A stretch of 64,000 nt of DNA from an uncultured Christensenella sp. (GTDB lineage: Bacteria > Bacillota > Clostridia > Christensenellales > Borkfalkiaceae). Numbering within the stretch: position 1 is the first letter of the stretch; every line of letters begins with the position of its first letter. A program made the translations under genes and the position numbers. The notes beneath the pieces are model-generated. The model ran no database searches and was not told where the DNA came from. It saw only the letters and a list, made by a program, of their open reading frames with translations. Below are positions 16,765 through 25,612 of the stretch, one piece after another. Location of the stretch: NCBI GenBank assembly GCA_910578145.1, contig CAJTPJ010000007.1, positions 1-64,000 on the forward strand. The letters run 5' to 3'.

Positions 16765-19700
16765 ACGGGATTGGAATTAGTCCAAGTCCACTCAATCCAC
16801 TCGGATGCAACCGTCTTGTTCCCGTCGCCTTTGGCACGGATTTTAACGGTAATAGAGCGGTATTGCTTGTGATTGCTTACTGTGAAAGTATTGTATCCCG
16901 TAGTTTTAACTTCGCCGTACCCCTCGCCGTTATACGAAATTTGATATTCATAACCGAACGAACCCGAAATAGCGTCCCATTTAACCGCACCGTCCGAAGT
17001 AATGCTGAACGACGATTCGGCGGGAGCAGCCAAAATATTGATAACGTCGGTTGTCGCGCCGCCCGCATACCGCGAATCGATGTAGTAAACGTCGTTAATG
17101 TCAAACGCGCCGCCCAAAGCCTTTACGCGCACGGAATACTTGCCCGGACTCTGAATAACTTTGCTGTATGTAAGTTCCGTACTTGTAAGCGATTGTCCCG
17201 CGATTTCATACTGATACCCCGAACAGTTATCGGACTGCGTTTTAATCTTTACGGTAATGCTTCCGTTTGTTACATAATGCTCATCGGAATACTTGTATTC
17301 GATAACGGGCGCTTTTAAGATACGCGCTTTTTGCGTATAGGTATATAACTCACTGTCGAGATTTCCGCGCCCGTCGCCCACCGCTTTAAGTTTAACGATA
17401 TGGTCGCCTTCGGTAGTAAATCTCGGCGTATATGAATACTGCGTACCCGAAACGTGATAATCATCGCTTACCTTCTTACCGTCTATTTCAAGGTAGTACG
17501 AGCTTGCATTTGTCATAGCGTACCAAACATACTGACCGTTCACTATATCGAATTCGGGCGTATTGATTTTATAAGCCGTTATAACAACAGAATAATCGCT
17601 GTCGAGATACTTTGTATCGTTACCGATTGCTTTGACGTAGAAATTATAGTTGCCGCCGCCCTGCAAGTATTCGATATTAAACTTTGTTCCGTTTTGGTCG
17701 CCGCCGCCGATTTGTTCGCCGACTGCCGAGAAAATTCTATAAGTCGGCGTATATTCAGCGGTATTGATATTGCTCGGCGCGCTCCACAAAAGCTCGACGC
17801 TATTACTCAAAGCCCCTTCGGGGAACTTAGGCGCGGCAAGACGGATAAACTGCTGCGTGGGCGAAGTTTCGCTCGTCATATAATACAGCGTTCCGAGTTC
17901 GTTGTAATAGTTCGCAACCGCAACCATAGAAAGCGTCGTACCGTCGGTATCTATAAACTGATACATATTGCCGTAAGCGTTATCCGCAAGCGGAGTTTTA
18001 GACAATCCGAGATAGGTTTCATAGCTTTTTGCATTGGATACGTCGTCCCATTGCAATGTTCCGTTGCCGCTTGCCGAAATTTTGATGTTTTTCGGTGCTT
18101 CCAAACGCTGAATAGCCACGGGCGCGGATACATTGGACGCGAGCACATTGCTACCGTTACCCCTTGCACTTACCGTTACCGAATAACTACCCGCTTTAAT
18201 TGTAGAAAGGTCAAAACTTTCCGCTTGCGCGGTTACGCTCGTTCCCGCATAAGCGACGGTATAACCGTTATTACCCGCAACCGCTTCCCACGAAAGCGTA
18301 TACCCGCTCATTGTAGGATGTTGCGGAACTGCTTGAACGGTTATATCGAAAGACAATGCTTCCGTAGAAAGACAAGGCAATGTAACGTACTTGCTATTTG
18401 ATACGGTTTTTACACCGCCCATACTGCGCACGGTATATGTATAGTGCTGTTCGGAAATATTTGCGCTGTCCGCTACGTTATTATCCGTAAGTGCGGCATT
18501 CGTAGTATATTTTCCGTTAAGCAATACACCGTCTTTATATAACTGATACCCGCTCGCACCGTTTACCTGTACGAAGTTGACGGTAAAACCGCTTGCGAGA
18601 TTATCTCTTGCGCTCACGATAAAATTACTGTCTACCGCTTTGGGTGCGGCAAGCCTTTCCACCGTAATGGGCGCGGAATACTTACTGTCGTAATAATCGG
18701 TGCTTCCGCTTGCGGCATTCGCTTTGATTTCTATCGTATACTTGCCGACGCTTGCATAGGCGCGAGAGAATGCACGTTGCACGTCCGAATATGTACTGAT
18801 TTCCGGCGTTCCTCCGTCTTTGATAAGCCGCGCCGTATATCCGTCTGCGGCGTTTACGGCATTCCAAGTAAGATTGTTATTAGCTTCTCCGTCAAGCTCC
18901 AAATCGTTATTCCACGAAACGACGGGCGTATCGAGTATGTATACCGTTTTTTCGGCAGACCACGACGAGAAGTAATTGCCGCTTTCATTATACGGCATAA
19001 CGGCTACGTCCTGCGACCTGCCCGACGAAATATTTTCGTACTGTGTCGCGGTTACGCTTGCTTTTTGTACCACGCCGCCTATTTTTAGCTTATACCCTTC
19101 CGCGCCGTTTATGGCGTTCCATTTGATAATTCCGTCCTCTACGAAAATTTCCGTTACGGCGTCGAGATAGTGAAATTCTTCCGAAACGCTCTTGCTGTCG
19201 TAAGTGCTTGTATGATTACCGAGCGCCTTTACTTCAACCGTAAAATCTTTATTTTCGGAATTATACGCAAAATTATTACCCTTTACTTCTTTGGAAACAC
19301 CGTTTATAGTAACGTCGTAGGAAGCAGAACTACCCGTCCACGTTACCGTCGTTCCGTCGTATTTTACGTTTGTAGGCACGCCGTAAATATATACGTTTAT
19401 CTCTTGACTGAAAGACGAATAGAATGTATTGTCGCCCGAAACGATAGGCTTTACCTTTACGCGGTTACTGCCTTCGGGAAGCGTTGTAATGCGCGTATCC
19501 GTTACGTTCTGCGCCGCACCGTTTACGCTTACCGAATAGGCGTTTGCGCCCGAAACCGCGTCCCAACTTACTTCGCCGTTATCGCTCACCGTGATATTTT
19601 CGATAGTCGCAAGCGGTTTGAAAGTTACCGAAGTAGATTTTTCGGAATTGTCAAACACTGCCGTTACCGTTACTTCGAACGTATCGGTAGAAGCATAAGC

Positions 19701-19922
19701 GTATGTCGTGGAATTAGAACGCGCCGCGTCGCCACCGTCTATGGAAACGGTATAGTGATTTGCTCCTTCCGTCTTGCTCCAAGTTATGTACTGTCCGTCG
19801 TATGCAATATTTTCAGGCGCACTGTAAAGCATATCTTCAACCTTACTGCATGCCGAAAGAGCCAACGCACCTGCAACAACCGCAATTATTGAAAATAAAA
19901 TTAAAAATATTTTCTTTTTCAT
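16761..19922 (-). CDS. Very large lipoprotein of about 12 fibronectin III-like repeats
   Basis: 1053 aa. A lipobox (ALALSACSK, Cys about 25) ends the signal peptide. The rest is a chain of roughly 80-95-residue beta domains with a recurring WdaVsgAngYtVsvnG core and a following T/AP-type linker (for example APKNIKISASGNG and APAESSFSITSDG). Only the last domains lack spacing regularity. No catalytic motif is visible. A surface-anchored rod or adhesin-like partner is the simplest reading. Downstream gene overlaps by 4 bases; the Cys-rich peptide gene at 19947 is 24 bases upstream. Confidence 0.85.
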   Translation of the reverse strand: MKKKIFLILFSIIAVVAGALALSACSKVEDMLYSAPENIAYDGQYITWSKTEGANHYTVSIDGGDAARSNSTTYAYASTDTFEVTVTAVFDNSEKSTSVTFKPLATIENITVSDNGEVSWDAVSGANAYSVSVNGAAQNVTDTRITTLPEGSNRVKVKPIVSGDNTFYSSFSQEINVYIYGVPTNVKYDGTTVTWTGSSASYDVTINGVSKEVKGNNFAYNSENKDFTVEVKALGNHTSTYDSKSVSEEFHYLDAVTEIFVEDGIIKWNAINGAEGYKLKIGGVVQKASVTATQYENISSGRSQDVAVMPYNESGNYFSSWSAEKTVYILDTPVVSWNNDLELDGEANNNLTWNAVNAADGYTARLIKDGGTPEISTYSDVQRAFSRAYASVGKYTIEIKANAASGSTDYYDSKYSAPITVERLAAPKAVDSNFIVSARDNLASGFTVNFVQVNGASGYQLYKDGVLLNGKYTTNAALTDNNVADSANISEQHYTYTVRSMGGVKTVSNSKYVTLPCLSTEALSFDITVQAVPQHPTMSGYTLSWEAVAGNNGYTVAYAGTSVTAQAESFDLSTIKAGSYSVTVSARGNGSNVLASNVSAPVAIQRLEAPKNIKISASGNGTLQWDDVSNAKSYETYLGLSKTPLADNAYGNMYQFIDTDGTTLSMVAVANYYNELGTLYYMTSETSPTQQFIRLAAPKFPEGALSNSVELLWSAPSNINTAEYTPTYRIFSAVGEQIGGGDQNGTKFNIEYLQGGGNYNFYVKAIGNDTKYLDSDYSVVITAYKINTPEFDIVNGQYVWYAMTNASSYYLEIDGKKVSDDYHVSGTQYSYTPRFTTEGDHIVKLKAVGDGRGNLDSELYTYTQKARILKAPVIEYKYSDEHYVTNGSITVKIKTQSDNCSGYQYEIAGQSLTSTELTYSKVIQSPGKYSVRVKALGGAFDINDVYYIDSRYAGGATTDVINILAAPAESSFSITSDGAVKWDAISGSFGYEYQISYNGEGYGEVKTTGYNTFTVSNHKQYRSITVKIRAKGDGNKTVASEWIEWTWTNSNPV

Positions 19923-19946
19923 CTTGTATTTCTCCTATAATTTTAT

Positions 19947-20075
19947 CTAATCGTCATAACTATCACAGCCACAGTCAGAGCAATCATAACTGCAACCGCC
20001 GTCCCAACCGCAATCGTCTGTCGCTCTTAAATTATCTTGATAGTCAAGCTGATTGGCTTGTATTATTATTTCCAT
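19947..20075 (-). CDS. Cys-rich RiPP precursor peptide 3
   Basis: 42 aa, too short for ordinary gene calling. Leader-like N-terminus MEIIIQANQLDYQDNLRA, then a core with five cysteines separated by Gly, Asp and aromatic residues (CGWDGGCSYDCSDCGC). Same length and same N-terminal M-E-I-I pattern as precursor 2. GGAG precedes the ATG, which overlaps the previous gene by 32 bases. It sits two genes after the radical SAM enzyme, which is the presumed maturase. Confidence 0.85.
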   Translation of the reverse strand: MEIIIQANQLDYQDNLRATDDCGWDGGCSYDCSDCGCDSYDD

Positions 20076-20733
20076 TGTCTATCTCCGTTTTGTTTAATGT
20101 TCTGCCATTCAGCTTTATGGATATGGCTTTTGCAGAATTAATATTAGACATATTCCGACTAAAACATGTTATTTCTTTTAATCTTTCGTTTTTCTCATCA
20201 TTTCCCTTTACTCTATACGATGTTTCAGTTACTGTTTTAAACCATTTTTTATTACTATCTATTTCAGCAACTAAAATAAATTTTATATTTTCATTATTTT
20301 CATTTTTAAATTTTAGGATTATTTTTATAGAGGTTTCTCTACCCGTCTTTTCAATAGGTAACATATAGCCTTTGTGGGGGAATAGTGTTCCTATTGCACT
20401 ATATTTAGGTTCTTCTGGCAATTTTGTATCATCTGTAAATGTAACTTGATATGTGATTTTACAGTCAAACAAATAGTAATTTTTGAGCACAATGAAGTAA
20501 AAATAATAATGTTCTTTATTGACTAAATCATCAACATAATTCAAATCATAAATCCAATAATCATTAATGTTTTTTAGCTTCAAATCAATATCTTCAACTT
20601 CATCATTGCCGATTTTAAATGTAGGATTTACTCTTTTTATCTTTCTATCTTTATAATTTTTTACCAATATGGTAATGGCTGCACTGATGACCGCACCCAA
20701 AACGGTCAAAATTGCTAAAATAATTCCATCCAT
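20044..20733 (-). CDS. Membrane-anchored protein of the RiPP operon
   Basis: 229 aa. One N-terminal transmembrane helix (about residues 4-24), a basic stop-transfer (KNYKDRKIKR), and a beta-rich domain. The topology could place the domain on either face. A/T-rich codons match the radical SAM gene 10 bases upstream. No family recognised; immunity, export or anchoring of the peptide product are possible roles. Confidence 0.7.
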   Translation of the reverse strand: MDGIILAILTVLGAVISAAITILVKNYKDRKIKRVNPTFKIGNDEVEDIDLKLKNINDYWIYDLNYVDDLVNKEHYYFYFIVLKNYYLFDCKITYQVTFTDDTKLPEEPKYSAIGTLFPHKGYMLPIEKTGRETSIKIILKFKNENNENIKFILVAEIDSNKKWFKTVTETSYRVKGNDEKNERLKEITCFSRNMSNINSAKAISIKLNGRTLNKTEIDNGNNNTSQSA

Positions 20734-20743
20734 ATTTTTTCTC

Positions 20744-22039
20744 CTACGTAGTTTTATTTTGATAAGTTGCTATATATTGTTTTAAAATATGTTCAATATA
20801 ATACTGACTAAAAAAACACGATTGTCCTTCTGGCAAATCAACCTTTTGAGCAGGGCATCCACCCAAGCAAATTGGGAATATCTTGCAGCTTTTACATTGT
20901 TCAAGCGGTTCATTAGCTATAAATTTCATAAGGAAATCGCTATAATTTAAACCATATTCTATATTGCCAACAATTTTATCGGTTTGCCCAACGTGGTGCT
21001 CACATTTATATATTTCACCATCTGGACCGATAACTTGATTATTTATTTTGTATAATCCACAAAAAGACTTACGGTATTTATAAACCAGCGGTTCATATGG
21101 CTTGTTCTGATGTTGACAAACGAATTTATCAAAGTCAATACGCTTTTGATCAAATTTATCCTGAGAAAAAAACTGTTCGCCACCACAACTTGTGTAGTCC
21201 ACAAGTTTAGCAAGATAAACAATTAAATTTTTGTGATTATTACAATAACGCAAAAGCTGTTCAGTTACAGTTTTTAAATCATCGTAATTATTGCAATCAC
21301 AATTTAAACGAATAGTAATTTTAAGATACTCTAACGCCGATTTAATGTTTTCCAGCAAATCATCAAACTGTTTCTCTGTTGCACGTTTTCTTGTGCAATA
21401 AATTTGTTTCGTTCCGTCAATCGTAATTTGAACTTGATTTATCTTGCACTTTTCATATAATATTTTGGCTTTGTCTTGCGTTAAAAGTACTCCGTTGCTT
21501 ATCATACTTGCAGAGTACTTAATCTGCTTTTCTTCAAGTTTAGGAATTAGATACTCACTAAATTTAATAATTTGTTCATATGCGACTAAAGGTTCGCCAC
21601 CGAACCATCCAATATGAATTTCATCAATATTGTCACTTAAACGACTAATGATGTAATTGGCTATCTCAATAATCTTTTCATCACTAATGATTTTACTGTT
21701 TCTATATCCGCTTTCAAAGCAATAGTCACAATTTAGATTGCAGGCAAGTGTAGGAGCAATAACATATGAAAGTGTTCTTTTAGGATACGATAACACTGCG
21801 ACACGTTCGTTTAAAATAATTCTATTGTACTCATCTAAATCAAGTGGTTTTATAAAACCTTGAGATAAAAGTTTATCAAAGAAATTGCATTTGTTTTTAT
21901 CATCAAGCACAGTATTTAAAATATAATCGTGCACTGTTTTTTCCAATTTACAAAGCGCACCGGAATAAGAGTTGTATAAATATACAAACTCGTCATTCTC
22001 TTTTAGCACAATGTTGTAATAAGAGTATTTGTAAAACAT
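20744..22039 (-). CDS. Radical SAM/SPASM peptide maturase
   Basis: 431 aa. The N-terminal ~80 residues (YYNIVLKENDEFVYLYNS...) look like the leader-recognition region of peptide maturases. The radical SAM cluster motif CNLNCDYC is at residues 100-107, with GGEP shortly after. The C-terminal SPASM region has CGLYKINNQVIGPDGEIYKC, CKSCKIFPIC and GGCPAQ, enough cysteines for two auxiliary clusters. Such enzymes make thioether or C-C links in Cys-rich peptides (ranthipeptide, SCIFF and Clo7bot/CcpM types). It starts immediately after the stop of precursor 2. Confidence 0.9.
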   Translation of the reverse strand: MFYKYSYYNIVLKENDEFVYLYNSYSGALCKLEKTVHDYILNTVLDDKNKCNFFDKLLSQGFIKPLDLDEYNRIILNERVAVLSYPKRTLSYVIAPTLACNLNCDYCFESGYRNSKIISDEKIIEIANYIISRLSDNIDEIHIGWFGGEPLVAYEQIIKFSEYLIPKLEEKQIKYSASMISNGVLLTQDKAKILYEKCKINQVQITIDGTKQIYCTRKRATEKQFDDLLENIKSALEYLKITIRLNCDCNNYDDLKTVTEQLLRYCNNHKNLIVYLAKLVDYTSCGGEQFFSQDKFDQKRIDFDKFVCQHQNKPYEPLVYKYRKSFCGLYKINNQVIGPDGEIYKCEHHVGQTDKIVGNIEYGLNYSDFLMKFIANEPLEQCKSCKIFPICLGGCPAQKVDLPEGQSCFFSQYYIEHILKQYIATYQNKTT

Positions 22040-22168
22040 TTAAGCACCCATAATACAATCATAAGGAGAGCACTCATCCGTTCCATCATCGGAAGAATTA
22101 AAGGTAAAGCAATCACATCCACATAAAATTGATTCATTGGCGAACTGCGCACTCAAAATAATTTCCAT
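22040..22168 (-). CDS. Cys-rich RiPP precursor peptide 2
   Basis: 42 aa. Leader MEIILSAQFANESIL then CGCDCFTFNSSDDGTDECSP and a short tail; five cysteines, most next to Asp or Gly. AGGAGG precedes the ATG. Its TAA is directly followed by the maturase ATG, which strongly implies coupled synthesis. Confidence 0.85.
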   Translation of the reverse strand: MEIILSAQFANESILCGCDCFTFNSSDDGTDECSPYDCIMGA

Positions 22169-22170
22169 GT

Positions 22171-22317
22171 TCAACCTCCTACCCAGCAATCGTTGCAAGG
22201 ATTATATACAGGACAGTCGGGATTACAACTACCTTTTACATCGCAGCCACAATTATAATCATCACATCCGCAAACTATTGAATTTAAATTTTTTTCAGCA
22301 TTAATTAGAATTTTCAT
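22171..22317 (-). CDS. Cys-rich RiPP precursor peptide 1
   Basis: 48 aa. Leader MKILINAEKNLNSIV then a core with eight cysteines (CGCDDYNCGCDVKGSC, later PDC and CNDCW) ending in GG. Two bases separate its stop from the next ATG, and its last codons hold that gene's ribosome-binding site. An in-frame ATG four codons upstream gives an alternative start (MKCFMK...). Its core differs from peptides 2 and 3 while the leader start is shared. Confidence 0.85.
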   Translation of the reverse strand: MKILINAEKNLNSIVCGCDDYNCGCDVKGSCNPDCPVYNPCNDCWVGG

Positions 22318-22344
22318 AAAACATTTCATCCGAAATTAAAACTA

Positions 22345-23973
22345 TTATAAATACAAATTTGTTGTGTCGGGATAATGAACCGTATAATAATAATCTTGTA
22401 TTATAACATTACTTCCATTTCCATAACCGCTTGGACAGTACCAGCACACATAAAAATCATTGCTACAAACAAAGCTCGTAGTAAAATTAAATTCACGATA
22501 ATTTGACGGCGAAATATTTTCAAACTTTTCCGTTTTAAGTAAATACACAGAACTTATTTGCATTCGCGAATAATAATCCGCATAAATCTCTGTTACTGAA
22601 CTCCTTCCCGTTTTTAGCTTCACATGCCAATCTATAACAACATTGACATTTTCAAGATTTTTAAAGTATGAGTCATATTTAAACGTAAAACATAATGAAT
22701 TTACGCTTGGCTTCATCAAATTGCCTGATTTAGAAGTATTTGAAGCAACTTCAATAACCACCTCTCTCATTTCTTTATACCACCCTGCCTTTAACGCAAC
22801 GCCTGTCGATGGCATAGTTGTAGAAGTATACTGCTCTTTCTCTGCCGTGTACCAACCCGCGAATATAAAACCTTCACGTTCGGGCGTGGGCAACGTTATT
22901 TTATTTCCTGCCGCAACTGAAATATCGTCCACGTCAGATCCCCCGTTGCTATCGAATACCATCTTTGCTTGCCATACGGCTTTGAGCGAAATGCTCTTGC
23001 TCGGCATAGTGGTAGAAGTATATCTATTACCTTGCATATCTTCCCAATATGCAAACTTTGCCATATCTTTCGTTGGCGTGGGCAAAGCAATCGTAGAACC
23101 GGCACGAGCGACTACGGCATTAACTTTATTACCGCCGTTGCTGTCAAACTCGATTACGGGCGCATACTCAACTGCATATAAAACCATATCGTCAGTTACT
23201 TTACCGTTCCATACTTCGCCGCCCTGCGTTTTAGACCAAGTGAGCGGGGCTTCGCCGTTCACTCTCGTTTTAGGTACAATTTGGCTTGCGGGCGTATCGT
23301 ATTCAACTTGCACGTCCTCCGTATCCATACCCGCCTCGAAGCAACAAGTTACCGTAAACTTTTCGATTTCAAAACCCGCGTATAGATAAACATACTCGCC
23401 GCTTAAATCGAAGTTAGTATCATTGAGAACGGACACTACGGGAATAAGTCCGTATTCATCCGCAATCTGCGTTCCTTCGCAATTAGCTTTTGTATACCAA
23501 CCCGCAAACTCCTTATGTTCGCTCGTTAAGTTTTTGGGCAATTCGGGCAAGCTCGAACCGTAAGCCACGGTAAGCTGTCTGCTGCCCGTGACAGTTGCGC
23601 CCTGATAATCTAAAATCACGGTATAGTCTTTTGCTTTGAACTGCGGGAACAATACCATATTCTTTCCGTCGGTAAAAGCTGATAAAGACGCACCGCTCGC
23701 AGAAACGTATTGCGTACCGCCTACTTCCGCATCAAAAAGACCTGTAAATGTATAACCCGTCTTTTCGGGAACAACGTCCAACGCATACGGCATACCCGCA
23801 GTTACGGTTATCTGATGCGTACCGCTGTCATCGGTATACTGAATCGTATACTCTTTCGGCGTAGTATCCTCGGGCGTATTGTTACCGCTACCGAAACAAC
23901 CGGCAAGAAATACGGTACACGTCATAAGCATTGCTATAACCGTGCTAATTACCGATAAAAACTTCGTTTTCAT
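22345..23973 (-). CDS. Lipoprotein with InlB-type (Listeria-Bacteroides) repeats
   Basis: 542 aa. Signal peptide with lipobox FLAGCFG. At least five ~65-75-residue repeats of the FdsnGGs...p.r.GY.FaGWy kind (for example SNGGSDVDDISVAAGNKITL) fill residues 45-400. The last ~140 residues form an unrelated beta-rich domain with Cys and aromatic residues. Codons in that tail are A/T-rich like the RiPP genes, while the repeats are not, so the gene looks chimeric. First gene of the operon; AGGAGA precedes the ATG. Confidence 0.85.
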   Translation of the reverse strand: MKTKFLSVISTVIAMLMTCTVFLAGCFGSGNNTPEDTTPKEYTIQYTDDSGTHQITVTAGMPYALDVVPEKTGYTFTGLFDAEVGGTQYVSASGASLSAFTDGKNMVLFPQFKAKDYTVILDYQGATVTGSRQLTVAYGSSLPELPKNLTSEHKEFAGWYTKANCEGTQIADEYGLIPVVSVLNDTNFDLSGEYVYLYAGFEIEKFTVTCCFEAGMDTEDVQVEYDTPASQIVPKTRVNGEAPLTWSKTQGGEVWNGKVTDDMVLYAVEYAPVIEFDSNGGNKVNAVVARAGSTIALPTPTKDMAKFAYWEDMQGNRYTSTTMPSKSISLKAVWQAKMVFDSNGGSDVDDISVAAGNKITLPTPEREGFIFAGWYTAEKEQYTSTTMPSTGVALKAGWYKEMREVVIEVASNTSKSGNLMKPSVNSLCFTFKYDSYFKNLENVNVVIDWHVKLKTGRSSVTEIYADYYSRMQISSVYLLKTEKFENISPSNYREFNFTTSFVCSNDFYVCWYCPSGYGNGSNVIIQDYYYTVHYPDTTNLYL

Positions 23974-24004
23974 AAGAGTCTCCTAGTAAATCTAATTTTT
24001 TCTT

Positions 24005-24033
24005 ATTATATGAAATATTACTTCATAAGTCAA
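24005..24033 (-). promoter_or_regulatory. RiPP operon promoter with embedded operator
   Basis: -35 TTGACT (24028-24033), 17-bp spacer, -10 TATAAT (24005-24010). The inverted repeat ATGAA-N7-TTCAT (24010-24026) fills the spacer, so a bound repressor would block polymerase. Confidence 0.8.
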
Positions 24034-24045
24034 GTGAATAGTTGC

Positions 24046-24083
24046 TTCATTGTTATGAATTAACTGTTCATATAAAATATGAA
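24046..24083. promoter_or_regulatory. Additional XRE operator candidates
   Basis: TTCAT-N4-ATGAA at 24046-24059 and the 17-bp inverted repeat TTCATATAAAATATGAA at 24067-24083 repeat the same half site as the operon operator and lie upstream of the divergent XRE gene. Confidence 0.6.
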
Positions 24084-24113
24084 TTAGCTCATATTAAATA
24101 AGGAATTTGACTT

Positions 24114-24437
24114 ATGAAAGACGTAAATGTTATATTAGGAGAACGAATTAGACTTGGACGTAAGGCAAACAATTTAACCCGTGAAAAATTAGCCGAACTG
24201 ATTGACGTAAGTCCGCGCTTCCTCGCCGAAGTCGAATCCGGCAAAGTTGGAGTTTCATTGCAAACGTTAAAAAATATAAGCATTGCCTTATCGGCTTCCA
24301 CCGACTATTTATTGGGCTTGGATAACGAATACCAATTAAGTCAACTTGAAGTATTGTGTTCCCAGCTTGTAAGCATTGATGAAAAGTATTTGCCTTTGAT
24401 TACTGCAATTGTTAAAGAGATTAAAAACATTGATTAA
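24114..24437 (+). CDS. XRE-family helix-turn-helix regulator
   Basis: 107 aa. Residues 8-68 form the HTH: GERIRLGRKANNLTREKLAELIDVS, then RFLAEVESGKVGVSLQTL and ALSASTDYLLGL. A short C-terminal region may bind a ligand or partner. Transcribed away from the RiPP operon with shared operator repeats between them, so it is the likely regulator of that operon and of itself. Confidence 0.88.
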   Translation: MKDVNVILGERIRLGRKANNLTREKLAELIDVSPRFLAEVESGKVGVSLQTLKNISIALSASTDYLLGLDNEYQLSQLEVLCSQLVSIDEKYLPLITAIVKEIKNID

Positions 24438-24468
24438 CGTAATTACAGCTCATTAAAAGCACGTTAAA

Positions 24469-24493
24469 AGCGCCGCCCATCACAGGCGGCGCT
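24469..24493. terminator. Bidirectional terminator
   Basis: Nine-bp stem AGCGCCGCC with a 7-base loop, between convergent XRE and RES genes. Confidence 0.7.
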
Positions 24494-24512
24494 AACTCTT
24501 TAATTATTTATT

Positions 24513-25604
24513 TTAAAACTCGGGATTTACTTTATATATTAACTCTTTAACTTCATAATCTTGAACAGATTTACAACAAAACAACGTTGTATCAAATATA
24601 GCTAAATTAACACCGTCCGAGTTCAGCGTACTTTTATACTCGACCCCGTTATATTCGCTTTCACCTTCGTTGATAAATGACTGAATCAAATCAACGATGT
24701 ATTGCGTTGGCAAATAATCTAAAGTGCTATCATTTTTACGTAAAGGTTTACAAATTTCTTCGTTAATCTTATTTAAACATTCTCGATTAATTAACAATAA
24801 TCTTGGATCCAACTCTTCAATAAACGGACTTATTTTATCCAACATTTTAAGGTCAACGACAGTTATATCTTTTAAAAGCTCAAATTCTCCTATCGTTATA
24901 GAATCAAATGCACCGGCTCTTAATTCGTGTAATGCGGTCTGCTTATTAGTTGCTAAATACAGTCTTGGAATACCAGCTGAATTCGCACGTCCGGCAGTAG
25001 CCTTATCAGGAGGTGGCGCACCCATATTATCCGCCGTATAACCAACATCATTGATTATACGCCCTCTAAAAAATTTATTGCCCTTTTTATATGGTTTTCT
25101 TATATACGTACAAATTTTATTTAAGTTCTCTATATTAACGCAATTTGTATGAAAACGATTTTTATGTTTTAGGGTATTTACAAAATTACTCCAATCCGCA
25201 TTTTTTAGTATACTATTTTCATTAACAAATTTTTCATCATCAAACGAACTATCAACTACAGGTTCATCAAATAGGAATGGTTCTTCATTATAAAGCTCAG
25301 CCGACAATGTAATTAAGATTTTATATATTTGAGCAGAATCAATATTCTTAAAGATATTCCATTTTTTTGGCACATCATCTTTAATAAAAACCTTTTTATC
25401 TGCAGTTAACGGCTTAGGATATGTTTTCGCCGGAACATAAATTTTAATTAATTTATTAAAAATGCCCTGCAAATAGTCATCGGAATCTGTATCATAAACA
25501 CAAGTGTCTTTTACACCCGTTACCTCACAACGCCCACGTTTCTTATGAGAAGTAATCCTTTCTATAATTTCAGGGTCAGTAAAACAACATTCTCCTATGT
25601 ACAT
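24513..25604 (-). CDS. RES-domain protein with HEPN/RES N-terminal domain
   Basis: 363 aa. The C-terminal RES domain shows FFRGRII (Arg 180), AGRANSAGIPRLYLAT (about 204-219) and TALHELR (Glu 227). RES toxins degrade NAD+. The N-terminal ~150 residues resemble the companion domain found in longer RES proteins. It follows sce7725 by 8 bases and is not paired with a Xre antitoxin in the usual order, so it is more likely an effector of the upstream genes than a stand-alone toxin. Confidence 0.75.
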   Translation of the reverse strand: MYIGECCFTDPEIIERITSHKKRGRCEVTGVKDTCVYDTDSDDYLQGIFNKLIKIYVPAKTYPKPLTADKKVFIKDDVPKKWNIFKNIDSAQIYKILITLSAELYNEEPFLFDEPVVDSSFDDEKFVNENSILKNADWSNFVNTLKHKNRFHTNCVNIENLNKICTYIRKPYKKGNKFFRGRIINDVGYTADNMGAPPPDKATAGRANSAGIPRLYLATNKQTALHELRAGAFDSITIGEFELLKDITVVDLKMLDKISPFIEELDPRLLLINRECLNKINEEICKPLRKNDSTLDYLPTQYIVDLIQSFINEGESEYNGVEYKSTLNSDGVNLAIFDTTLFCCKSVQDYEVKELIYKVNPEF

Positions 25605-25612
25605 AATAAAAT

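Noticed and set aside
17454..18401. 315-codon plus-strand open frame
   Set aside because: Antisense shadow of the FnIII lipoprotein; the protein is basic, Cys-rich nonsense without promoter or ribosome-binding site.
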